Shown: piece after piece, positions 36,701-48,700 of the stretch
Position numbering within the stretch: the stretch's first letter is position 1
Layout of the letters: every line of letters begins with the position of its first letter
Assembly (NCBI GenBank): GCA_017562135.1
Contig: QEYB01000715.1
Location: forward strand, 806,001 to 870,000
Direction: 5' to 3'
From: Dipylidium caninum
Lineage: Eukaryota; Platyhelminthes; Cestoda; Cyclophyllidea; Dipylidiidae
Length of the DNA: 64,000 nucleotides
Position numbers and translations under genes: made by a program
The notes under the pieces: model-generated
The model's database searches: none
The model's input: the letters and a program-made list of their open reading frames with translations, nothing else
What the model was told of the DNA's origin: nothing

Positions 36701-39700
36701 TACATTAAACAGCACAACTTCAGTGTCTATTCACCGTTTGGCAGACGCCACTGAAGTAAGAGGACACAACTCAGTGTGGAGGGTGGCAAGGTCAATGAGG
36801 GATTTGCCTTCCTCGGCTGCAAGACAGCCTGGTGCCAACTTGTGCAACCGCGAGGAGGGCATTTCCTCCGTCGTAAGAGCGCATGCCTCCCACTTACACT
36901 TGTTTCCTGCTCCGCGTTAAGGACTCGCTGATCCTGGAGATGCAACGACTGCACACGTACCAGGCCTTGACCAGTTCGGCCTACCTGGCCCTGACCACCT
37001 CGGACCCCGTCTCCTCCGCCTTCACCCTCCGTGGCGAGCTCTATCAACTCGCTTCTCAAGAGAAGCAGTTTAAGGCAAGCATTCCGGTCCTCTGACGCCC
37101 CTTTCGTTTAAATCTCCACAGCACTATTTTGTTGTTATTGCTGATGTTGAGGGTAACTGCTAACATTGCCTGAAAAAGGTACTTTTAGACATTTTATCGT
37201 TTCATGGTAAAAAAGCCGAGATGGAGAAATGTGTCTGTCATTCAGACTCTCCCCTGAGCCGAGATGGGACGGTTCATTTGCAATTCGTCACCTCGTCTCG
37301 CTTGTACTCCACCCTCGTGCCGTACACCGTCCCTCATGCTGCGCCTGACATGAGGTAGATGGACTTTTAACAATGATTGTATCATTCCCTTTTTAGGAGG
37401 AATATTCCAGACTGGCAGTCCAGTCAATGAATTTCGCGGTGAGCTGCTTAGACCTTTGCCGAACCTCGGACGAGGTACACTCGTTGCTCACCGCCAACGA
37501 CATCATTCCGGACGGGGACACCCAGTACCATCTGGCTACAATCAAGCATGCAGTCCAGTGTCGCGAGAAAAAGGCACGCCCCGTGGGCTCGGTTACCCTT
37601 CTTAAACTCATCCTTTACGGTCTTGAAGTGGGTAGGAGGTTTTCTCCTCGAGGGTGAACAACGCAGTTGGCAATTTATTGCCTCAGGCGATAGTCGTCCT
37701 TGTTCCACGCAAGTCCACACGCTCACACGCTCCCACACGTGTGTGTGCATGCAAATAAACTTATGCGCTTCCGCCACACATAATTGTAACCGAGGCGTTT
37801 ATTTTCGGCCCCCCAAAATACCGGAAGTGAGTCCTACATCTAACGGACAACGGGCTAAATGATGCAGCACGGCATGATTTCTACAACCTGGGGATCACTC
37901 AAAAGCGTCCTCTCCACGCGCATTTACTGCTGTCACTGCTCGTGGTGATCGCCGTTTGGCGTAGGCAGCTTTCTGTAGCCCTGTTGGGCCAGTTCGGTAC
38001 GGTGCCCCCTTCCCAGCTGACACCACCATCCGTAATCACACCTGCCGTTTGCACTCACGTCGTCCGAAAAATGTACTCGGCATAAGAGCTTAAAGACCAG
38101 TGGGGCAATAAATGAAAGTGGGGCGGATGAACACCCCTTCTCCGGTGCACCAAAGGCGACGGGGCTTCAAAGTTTGCTGAAGGTGTTGTTGCCGTCTGTT
38201 CCGTCTTGTTCCGCTATGCTTAGTTAAAACTGTGTTTGACAAAAGATATTCTTCATAAATGAGAAAGACAATTTTATGAATGTCTAAAAGAGCAGAGAGG
38301 CGAGAGAATACAATTTACTGTCCCGAAATCAGAGGCAACTGAATGTTTCTATAAGAGTTTTGATTTATTTTTGCATCACCTCCCCGCATTGTAGTTTGTA
38401 GCCCATTCCAACTGTCAGCACCAGTTAGAGAACACGTTTTATGGCAACATGTTTTGCATTCGCGATTTCGAGGGCTGGCAGCGCCTCCAATTCTTCCTCA
38501 TCTTCACGCCTCTCCTGCCCATTCTCTACATCGCCTACCTAGTTCTGCCCAAGCTCAAGGTGAGCACTTCCCAACTCCTTGTGCACTACCCCCGCTTAGT
38601 CGGCGAATATCTTGAGGCATTCTACACAGCCCCATGACCTCGTTCCCACAGAGTGGAACCCTTTCGCCATATTAAGGAGTGAGGAGATTGGCGAACAAAC
38701 TGAATCACTTGCGACTACAGGCTTCACGGCTACAGAGAATTTCGCCACTCCCCAGACTTGAGACGGCTATTGTCGGAGGGGTGTTTAACGAACTCACTCA
38801 CGTCAGTTGAGGGTGGGGGTGGACGGGGGGCGGCGATAAAAGTGCTCGCCCCACGTTGATGAGACCAGAAGGGGCGTTTGGCCTTCTAATACTCCTGCAC
38901 TTCGTTCCAACGTTTAGATCACTTCTTTACGAATAACTCGAGGATATTTAGTCTCGCTCACAAAGAGTCCAAATCGGGCATCAAGCGGTGCCCAGTGACT
39001 GCTGGGCCCCCACATTAGACGCCTGCCTGCCTGCCTGCCTAACTAAACTGTTGCCCTGGCGAGTTTTAGTTGGATGACGAGAGGAGCAAGTCACCTTCCA
39101 CAGGTTCGTGAGGGTACACGCGTGTTTGCCTCAACCGGGGACCAGTGGCCCCGCCTGGAACCAGCAGGGTGGGCCCGGATGGCGGTCAGTTGAAAGATTG
39201 AAGGCGTCGGTTTGCAAATATTTTGTCCTTTGACTGGGATTAGGACTAGACTAGCACTTCAAAGGCATATCGTCGCAGCATCTTTAAGTCTGAATCGCCC
39301 TGCGGTTGTAATACTAGGTAAGACTCCTCACGCCAAATTATCTGCTTCGCGGGTGGAATGCCAATGCAAAGTGTCGCCATTTTCACCTGCCTTAAGTGTG
39401 TTTATTGTCGCCGAAATCCTAGTCAGAAGTAAATGGCAAAAGGCGATTGGCGAGAAATTGTGAAGGGCGGACTTGGCGATTCGAAAGTCGAGGCTTCACA
39501 ATAACTTCAGCCCGGGAAGCCAATTTTTCCCGGCAACGAGTGTACGCCAGTACCCGGTCCTCGGGGTCCGAGTGGCGTCCCCTTCTGCTCCCCCATCGAA
39601 TCTAGGCGAAACCGATCCGATCACCTCTGGCGGCCGAACCAACACTTTTGCGCCAGGGACAGCTCGAATATCTCGGCAACACTGTATGTGAACGTAAATT

Positions 39701-42700
39701 AACAAAAACCGAGGTGCCAACAAGACACATCGGCTTCTAGAACTTGTCAAATTAAGTGGAATCCCCTAGTCATCCACAATTAATTCCGATTTGACGGATA
39801 GTTTCGGCTACAAAGACCTACGCATTTTCATTTGTACTTCGTTTTGACCGAAGGGTCCACAACAAAGTCGAATGGTTTGGCGGGTGCTGAATGACCGGTG
39901 GAGGGGAAGTCCACGATCTGACGCACAAGGGGACTCAACCTAACTGTTGCCTTGGAGATGGCCGGGATTGCCAGTCACTTCGCAGTAAGCACGGATGACG
40001 GCGTCCGGGCCTCCCGCATTGCCATCGCGCAGGATTTGGCCAAAAAGGCCGGTCTACTGCAGTGTAAAATTGTAAAAAAGGAGTTGTCCGCACCGACATT
40101 AAGGCGACCAACCAAAGTTTCTCACACCAGCTGAATTCCCAAAAGTGGCCATTTTTTCCGCCCCATGTTTTGTGCGACTTGCAGAAGTGTTCCGATTCAA
40201 GTAGATGCCTCCGATGAAATAAATTACGAGTGATGTAAATTTTGGCAGGACGATACGTCGTTCCCAGGCGGTAGCAGTTCCGGCTTTGCGCCTCGACGAC
40301 TCCGCCCCCGTTCAGCGGTATGTTTGTAGTGCTGGCAGAACACTTCACTCTCCGCCTCGTCGTTCCCCTGAACACTGTTATGACTTGATCCATTGCTGCC
40401 CAAAATAAGTGGCGAGGTGTGGAGAAAGGCAACCCACTACTTTCCACAAAGGCATGAGTTTAACAAAGGAAACCAACGATGTTGTGGTTCGTGTTGGGCG
40501 ACACTTGCCAGAAACGACTTTTAACGCTAACATCTGATTCTGATTCTGTCGACCGAGCACTGAGGCATCTCCGAGGAGGAAAGGTTTCCATTACTGTGCC
40601 CTTCCTAACATGTAACTGCTTGCGTGTTTCAGGTTCCTACGCCACAGAGTTTGCTGTTTCGACAGGCATCCACGGGAAAATTACAGGTAAGTTAAAAAAG
40701 CGAAGCATAATCTGTCCGAATAGTATGGTGTTTAGTAGCCTAAGAGAGCAACGACCAACACCACACTTTTTGTTGGGCCTCTCCAGAAGTGATAATTCGC
40801 TCTGCACCCACCAATCCTCTCAGGCGTTCTGCCAATGACACGTCGCTCTCGTTTTCAAGGGCTTTGGCCTCTCCTCTGTGTTCTAATCTGTTGGTGGGAA
40901 AAAGAAACGAGTAGTCGTAATTGTCACAAAACTGCACATAAGTTAAACCGTCCAAGGAAAAGGGCAAGCTACCCACCAACTGCTCACTCCTGCACCCACA
41001 GCCTCGGGCAGGTGCGTCTGCGGAATGTCCGCGGTACAAGCGAAGTCGAGCGCCAGGAAGATCTGCATGCCGAAGCACCCCCGTCCTCCCGGCTGCTCAT
41101 GACATGTTCAAGTATATCGTGCCAGTCCTAAAATCGCCCCTTGCCGGCTGCATGACCGCGATTAATAATGCATGCTCGCGTTCCACGGTGCGCAGATTAA
41201 GGAACTTGCAGTTTCTGATGTGGAAAAGTTGTTTACTAGAGGGTGGACTCATTTCTTGCGCCTAATGGGCATTATGCAAAATCCTCGACCCTTCCTGGAC
41301 TAGGCGAGGTTGCGCCGAATCTGCGAGGCAACGTTTGTTAGGAGTTTGAGCTAACTAGTGCTCCACGCAGTTTCTGGTCTTCCCCTAGGAGTCAAATCTC
41401 TTCAGGTAAGGCAAAATCTTAGGGGATCTTCCGGAGAATCCAGTTTTATTTCTGACCGTTTATACACCCTTCCTTTCATTTTCACTAAATTCCCTAGACA
41501 ATTTTCGTTTAGCGACGAAACTTAAGGAGACTCTGTGAGTGGATGAGTTTTGCAATGCAGGAAGCCACAGAGGGGAGTGTAGGTGGGCCAGTGCAACGCC
41601 AGGGCCAGCAGATGCGTGGTGCGGAGGCCTTAGCAGTGCCACGGCTGTCTTTCCAGGGTGGGGGACGGGTGGCGGCGCCTGGGGGAGGAGAGGGGGGAGG
41701 GCGAAATAGCACAAATGTGAGCTCGCTTCCCCTTGTAGGTGGCTCAACTTCTACGATGTCCAATCATCAAATTTATCGGCCACATGATCTCCTACTTTAC
41801 CTTCTTGCTGCTCATAACCGTGGCAACCTTCCGACTAGATAAAGGCGACGAGGAGGTTGAGCATCCCGACCTCTGGAAGGTGCGCGCATTCCAAATTTGG
41901 AGTTACGACTTCCGCAGCAGCCAACAGGTCATGACCAAAATCCAAATTCTCCTACTCTTTTGGATATTGGGTGAGTGCAGCAGGGCCACATTTGGAGGGG
42001 CACCGCGTTAGTTTGTCATTGGAGGGGCACCGCGTTAGTTTGTCATTCGGAGAGGGCTTTTAAGATTCTAGCTTTACTTGGTAAAATGACCCTTTTAAGG
42101 CGGTGACAGTTTAATAGCATCGGTGCCCTACCTATTCTATAACAGACTGCATGCATCTGGCCACGCGGATTTAGAAGTGTCTCCTCCTCCTCAAAAAAAA
42201 ATCCGAGTAGATTAAGGCACAGGAAACTTTGCAGAGGGCATATACAAGTCCTAAGTCTGCGAGAGCACTATTCGTAGCACTTCCTCCATCTCACCCTCCG
42301 TGTTCTCCCTGCATTCCCCCTGCCCCGGGGACTGATTCCTCCTGCGCACCTACTTTCCACAGTTTCGGCAAGTACCATTTAGAGCCCCCCTGCGCATCAC
42401 CGATTGCGTGTAGTGGGGCACCATCGGCCTGCGCACATCCCTCAGACCCACACCCGAACACCGGCAGCAACACCAAGTGCTGCATTTTATCAAGTGACAT
42501 CCAATGCACGCTGTCATTTCATGCCACTCGCTCAAATACATTAACTTCTGCAGGGGAAGAACAAGCGTCGTACTTTCGCGGCTGACTGTAATATTAGTGG
42601 GTAACGTGAGGTCGCAGCCGACATCCTGGAAAGGTGCGTCCGACCATCTTGTTGAGTGTCCCGTTGTTGTGCCGGTCCTTTATGTTAGGGCAGGGAGAAC

Positions 42701-45700
42701 AAGAATTGGCTACCCGCGTGGCCCTCGGCTGGCGCTTGTTCCTCTCCTCGGCAAGCGTTAAACATATTGACTCGCAAATCCTTGTCGCAACCCATTTCAC
42801 GTGATTTATTCCTCCCACTGGGTCTCTATAGACCGAATATCGGACCCTCTTCACCGAGACGGAAGGGAAATGTGGATGAACACGATGTGTGCGCAGAAGT
42901 GCGTGGATTGTCTATCGCTTCGGCGAAGAGCGAGGGTTAATTTTCTCCACTTTAGGAGTGAAAGGTTAGCTCCCTAAATGGATGTCACTCGAGCCTGAAG
43001 TCAAGTTCTTCCCATAGAACTGTCGTTTTCCTGAATCCGTTCTGCCCAAAAGTGCAGCCAACTCGTTGAGCGAATTCAAAAGCATACCATCAATCAGCCA
43101 TTCACTTAGGTTATGCCTACGCGGAAGGCTGCTTAAGAGAACATCTTCATTTGCAAAATGGCCTCTTGCGGTTGGGTAAAATTTTGCCTGCGCTTGAAAC
43201 CTCTTCTTCCCCTCCGCCCCTCCCCCGAGTTTCCCACACCGCTGGCGCCCAGACTGGTTCTTTGTTAGCCATTGTCAACTGAGCGCGCAGCTCGGAGAAG
43301 CTGTGTGCGCACTGCTCGAAGTTTCCTCTCTGCCGCCACGTCCTCACGTCAAGGTATGTCAGGTGGGAGGAAGGCGCGGACACTCCAGGCAGTGTGCACT
43401 AGTGTCCCACGTCTCCAGCCGCAGCAGTATGGGAAGACCTGGCCCACACTCTTCACACCCTTCAAAGGCCGTTGTTCTGCCCGCTCAGTAGCGAAGGGTG
43501 TAGCATCTAAGGGGGTAGCTCTATATCCCATGAGAATCACTTTTCTCTCAAAGAAGGACGAGGCAGTAATTACTGGTAATAAACTGTTGAATCTCATAAA
43601 TGCGCCCTTCTCTTTTCTTTGACCACCTCGGCGGTTAGGTGAGTGCACCTCGTAGTCAGGTGGTGAGGCCCACAAGGAGCGTTTTCCCACCTCCCCTTGC
43701 ACTTCTAGGGCAGCTCTTGGGCGAATGCAAACAGGTCTACCACTACGGCCTGCGCGACTACTTCCGCAGCTACTACAACATTATGGACTGGGTCTCTGTG
43801 TCGCTCTACTTGGGCGCATTCGCCCTGCGGATTTTCGTGGACCTGAGGGTGCAGGCGACACAGAAAATCTTCCAACACCAACTCGTCTACGCCCAGGCCC
43901 TACTGCAGAATGCTAGCACGGTGATCACAGACGACGGAGCCTCCATATTCTCGATTAAAATGGGCACCGATCAGCAGAATAATTACGTCGCCTACCGCAA
44001 CCGCCTGCTTTCTGAGGATGCCGCCTACTGGCTGCGGGGATGTAAGTTTTCGGGAAATTAGTGCCACGAAAATGGCTTTTGCCAAGACGACAGACACTTG
44101 ATCTCAACTAAATAGGGACTTTTGAGTCCTCTCGCAGCAAGGACAGATTCGGAGAAATGTCCATGGCTCCCACCTTCACTGCGTCGGTTCTCCTCCGACG
44201 CGTTCCTTGTAAGGTCATACACCCTGCATCCCTCCCTCCGATCCTCTTCGCTAACCGTCTTCTTCATGCCACTTTCAGCCGCAGCCTTGCTGGCTTAGCT
44301 CAATTCGCCACCTGCATTGGATTCTTTGCTCCAAAATTAGGTAAAAACGAGGGGTAGGTTTTAAGGGAAATTTCCCACTCCCTTCTTCCTAATTCGCTCC
44401 AGCGCGGGTTTAGTGAGATCAACAATCGGAATTTGTGCATCGCTACTCCTATCGCCTCTTCTTGGGCACGCGTTATTACATTGATATTCATCCCCATAGC
44501 CGCAAAAATTTTCCATAGCCCCCGCCATATTCGGATTCAGAACGCACCGATACTAGGCACCCGATTTTTACTGCTCCACTTTAGCACCAACGCGAAACAC
44601 CCGAAGCAGGCCCCGCACTTTTCTTTTTCTGCCCCCAATGTTCTCGATCTTCCCCGTCAAATGTGGTAAGAGCTGTCATATTATGAACAAGAAAAGCTCT
44701 TATCACCGAAGGATGATGACAGTAGGAACACAATGACTTCGGCGATGCTAGGGGCGAGTAGATGGTGGTATTTTCGATGTCTCTACCGCCCGAATGCCCA
44801 CAGGCGACATGAATTCAGCTTGGGTGTTTATAAAGTTTGGTGAAAGGTCTTCCCCGAACCAAGTGGGCCTCGGTCTCGTGGGGAGTGGTGGCAGAAGGGG
44901 ACCAAACTCGACTGATCCCCCGGATTCCCTCGCGTCGTATGGTGTACCGCCCCATCATGTATGCTCCACTCACGCCCCTGCCACCTTAGCTGCGACAGAC
45001 CCGAGCCCCGACACGATCCTTGCTATGCCCACGGATTTCAGTAGTGATGCTATGGCCGCATTAGCATTAACTTTTCCGAAAATATGGTCAAGTAGTTTTC
45101 ACGTCCACTGAGACATTAGTAGCTCCAGGTTGGAATTAACTCATTTTTATAGGTGGTACCATTTGGACGCTCAAGCTACTTATGGCCGTGCGTTGGCAAT
45201 CAAAATTAGAGCTCATGTTTGACTGGAGCATATACTAACATGGTCTGCAAAAATATTAAGTGGATATTTGAGCACTCCGGAGACCCTAAACAGGAAGGCG
45301 TGCGGAGGAATTTTCTGTCCGTTCCAAAAGATCACTCACCAAACACTTCCGCAGTTGCGGCTTGCGGCTAGTAGCCGCTGACTTTTACACCAACTGGACG
45401 ACAAAGTCGGCGGTGCTGCGGCGGAATTTAAGTGAACTCACTCTTCACTGCTCGTTTGAGTAATTCTATCAAAATGAGATGGGCACATGGAGATGGCGCA
45501 GTTGGTCCTTTACTTTTAACGCAACCACTGTGTTTCGCCCCGCCAAACAACGGCTGGCGCACCTAAAACGCCTGGATGCAGTATTTTATCTTCTGTGTGC
45601 CATTCCTTTGCAGGCAGACTGTGGTGGGCTCCCGACGACCCAGAATACGTCTCAGACTGTCTGTTTGCTCTGGCTAATGTGCTCTCCTTTTCGAGAATAA

Positions 45701-48700
45701 GCTACCTGATGCCGGCATGGGAACTCCTCGGACCTCTGCAAATCTCTCTGGCTCGAATGGTTTCTGACATCATCCGGTTCATGGCCCTCTTTTCTGTTGT
45801 AGGTTGCACTTTTGAAAGGCTCTTGCTCCCCACTGCAACAAACCTTCTGTAGTGCTTTTGGCCCAGCTTTTTTAAAAGTTGTACGAACAGGTTTAACTTC
45901 ATTTTGAGAAAAACATCCCGCATGACTTAACTGGGTGGTTTTGCAGTCACGGAATCCAACTACTTGTTCAACCGGAGATTTAATACTTCAATTACGGGCT
46001 TTCAGCTGTCACAAAAGCAATCAGGTAGAACTTGTAGTTTGTAAAAGGGATTACGGTATCCAGACTATCTGCTCCCTTGTTGGCGTTGTCGCAGTTGTTG
46101 TCTTTGTTGCCGTTGCTGCTGCTGTGTTTTTATAATGCTCGGACAGCGACCACTGGCCAAGTTAGTAGATGCGGCCAGTCATTGTTGAGGCTATCAGCAA
46201 GGTTGCGTGTTTTCTTTTGCCTTATAACAATCGCCTTGTCAAATCAGAAGAGCATCCGACTGTCACATATGCATAAGTGGTGAAGTAGGGTTTGGAATTG
46301 TGAAGGGGTGGGCGGTCAGGTTCTGAGATGACGTAGACTTCAACTCTCTTTTAGATGTTGGTCGCTTTCGTCGTCGGACTCACCAACCTGTATTGGTATT
46401 TCGCCAAAATGATAGTCTCCATAGACACCAAAAGAGGCGTGCCAACCGCGACACCGGCGACTGTGCGTTATGCCAGCGGAGTCCCTGCATTCCAGAGGTA
46501 GTCGCCCTCTTCCTCCTCGCCAGTCTGTCCCTGCACCTCAGGCACCTCGCCGCTCTTGCTCGTAAACCCGGACGGGGCGTCCTCTCCAATAATGGACTTT
46601 TTTTGTGCAGTGCTTCCACGCTGCCTCATGGCTGCCCTGTCGTGGCCCGCTTGGCATCTCCCACTCACCATTCACAGGCGTTGAATGACGTGTGCAGTCT
46701 TACTTTGATCAGCATCGAAACGTGTTTTCTCATCTGCAACTTAAGGAACAAAGTTGAGAATAATGTCGAAAAGGTGGTAAAAAGGTGGCAGAACACTTTA
46801 AAGCCCAATCTTGACGTCTTACTGCTTCTTTTCCTGCTTGTCATTTTTCGCGGCGTAGCGGGCAGCTGTCGACGAAAAGGGGGTGGAGAATAAGAGGCAG
46901 TGGCAACTCCACTCTGATCTCATTTTGCCCGCTCTGAGCATTAACTCGATTCGTTGGCTCCTGAGTGCGCACCCCTGTGCCCGAGCTTTCGCCTCCAGGT
47001 GCTCCTCAGACTGCACCTCTCAGTCTCACTGGACGCGCACTGCAGCCGAACTGCGGTGCCGTGACTCGCACCCGCCTGCTCTGACGGAAACCTTCACGGT
47101 AAAACATTTTCATCGACTAGGCAGTGATGAAAGGCAACGAAGTTCTTGTGCATGAGCCAACTTGCCAATGCAAAGTAAAAGAAAAGTCATGATCCCGAGA
47201 CGGTTGCCTCTAACCAACGCCTCTCCCCATGTACCAATCTACATTTACACGCGGGGCGATAGCTTCGAGAGGGCGCGAGGCTTCAATTCCATCGAGGACT
47301 TAAACTATCAACCTTTCTCTGTGGCTGTTCACTTTAAATTCTTGAGATATGCAAAAAGCGTGTGCGTGTCCGCACACCGTTTACTGATTCTCAGGGGAAA
47401 AGGGAGAGGAGTTTGACGTGAATCCCACTTAACACCACAATTGTTCACACGCGTGCCATTCCTCTCTAAATTAGTTCCAGGCCTGCTAAGCCCATCATAG
47501 GGTTTCTCCTGCCAAGTCCACTACTTACGAAAATTACTTTTTTGTCTTTAACAATCATTTGGGGTAGATGTCGCCTATCTGCTAGGTCAAAGTCTTTTTT
47601 CCCCATTAAAATTTACTGGGTGTGTGCGTCGTCTTTTAAAAAAGTTTCGCCACCCACCGCCTCTTGCGCAACTCGTCGCTCCTCCTTTAAGTCCCCATTT
47701 GCTGACTGCAAACTAAAAGAAGTGCAGCATGCACTATGACTTTGGCCATCGTCACGACGGCATCCACTTCTTCCGTTCCCATGGGCTTATAGGAAAACAG
47801 ATGGGGGGGGGGCGTGGGGGCAAGAACAGCGCAGAGGCGCCTTCCATTCGAATTTCAATCGCATCTGCCACTATTGCCACGAGAATCATCCGTGATAGGG
47901 GCGTTTTGGTCGTAGCAACTTTTCGCTTTTTTCCTCTCCTCCTCTTGCTCCACCGATTGAGTGATCCATCCGATTGTTCGGTTCCCGCTTTACCCGCGGT
48001 TTGCTCTCGATTTTATCATCCCCTTACCGTCAGTAGAAGAATAATAAATCTTCCCCGCGATTTTCTATTCGGATCTGTAGCCCAACGACTCCTTTGTTGC
48101 GCTGAATTCGCTCCGCTCTTTTCTATTTTGTCTTTGTTCCTCATCACCTTCACTTAACTTTCCGCAGCTCAACCGCAACCTTCTACACCCTCTTTTGGGC
48201 ATTGTTTGGAATGTCCTCGAACAACGTGACGATAGTGGAGGAGGAGCTGGCCAGCGTGTATCCTGGCCACGAAGACCTGCGAGTGAATAACGCCGCCTTC
48301 ATGATCTCGAGTCTGGGCTCGGTGCTTTATGCCATCTACAACGCCTGCATGATCATCATCCTTCTCAACATGCTTATCGCTATGATGAGCAAATCCTTCG
48401 ATGAGATTCAGGTATAGCGTGGACTCATGCGTGAGCACCGAGTACTGTGCGAGGACTTGGGCGCCGCCGACTGGGGCGTTAAGAGCGGGACACCGCGGAG
48501 TCACGCTTCTGAGCGAATCCCCTCCTCACTTATGTGGCGTTTGTTGCCTGCGCCAAAGTGGAGGGGGGCGCGGTCCATGCCCTCGGCCCACGCCGGTGCT
48601 AAGTCACCACGCCGGTGCTAAGTCACTCGGATGCTCCCAAAACAAATAGAGACGCAATTAAGATTCCTCTAGTTGTCATTTTGTATAAATGTCTATTTAG

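Noticed and set aside
39935..40447. 170-codon minus frame in TRPC intron 4
   Set aside because: No recognisable domain, and an overlapping plus frame is open as well. Most likely chance in a GC-richer segment.
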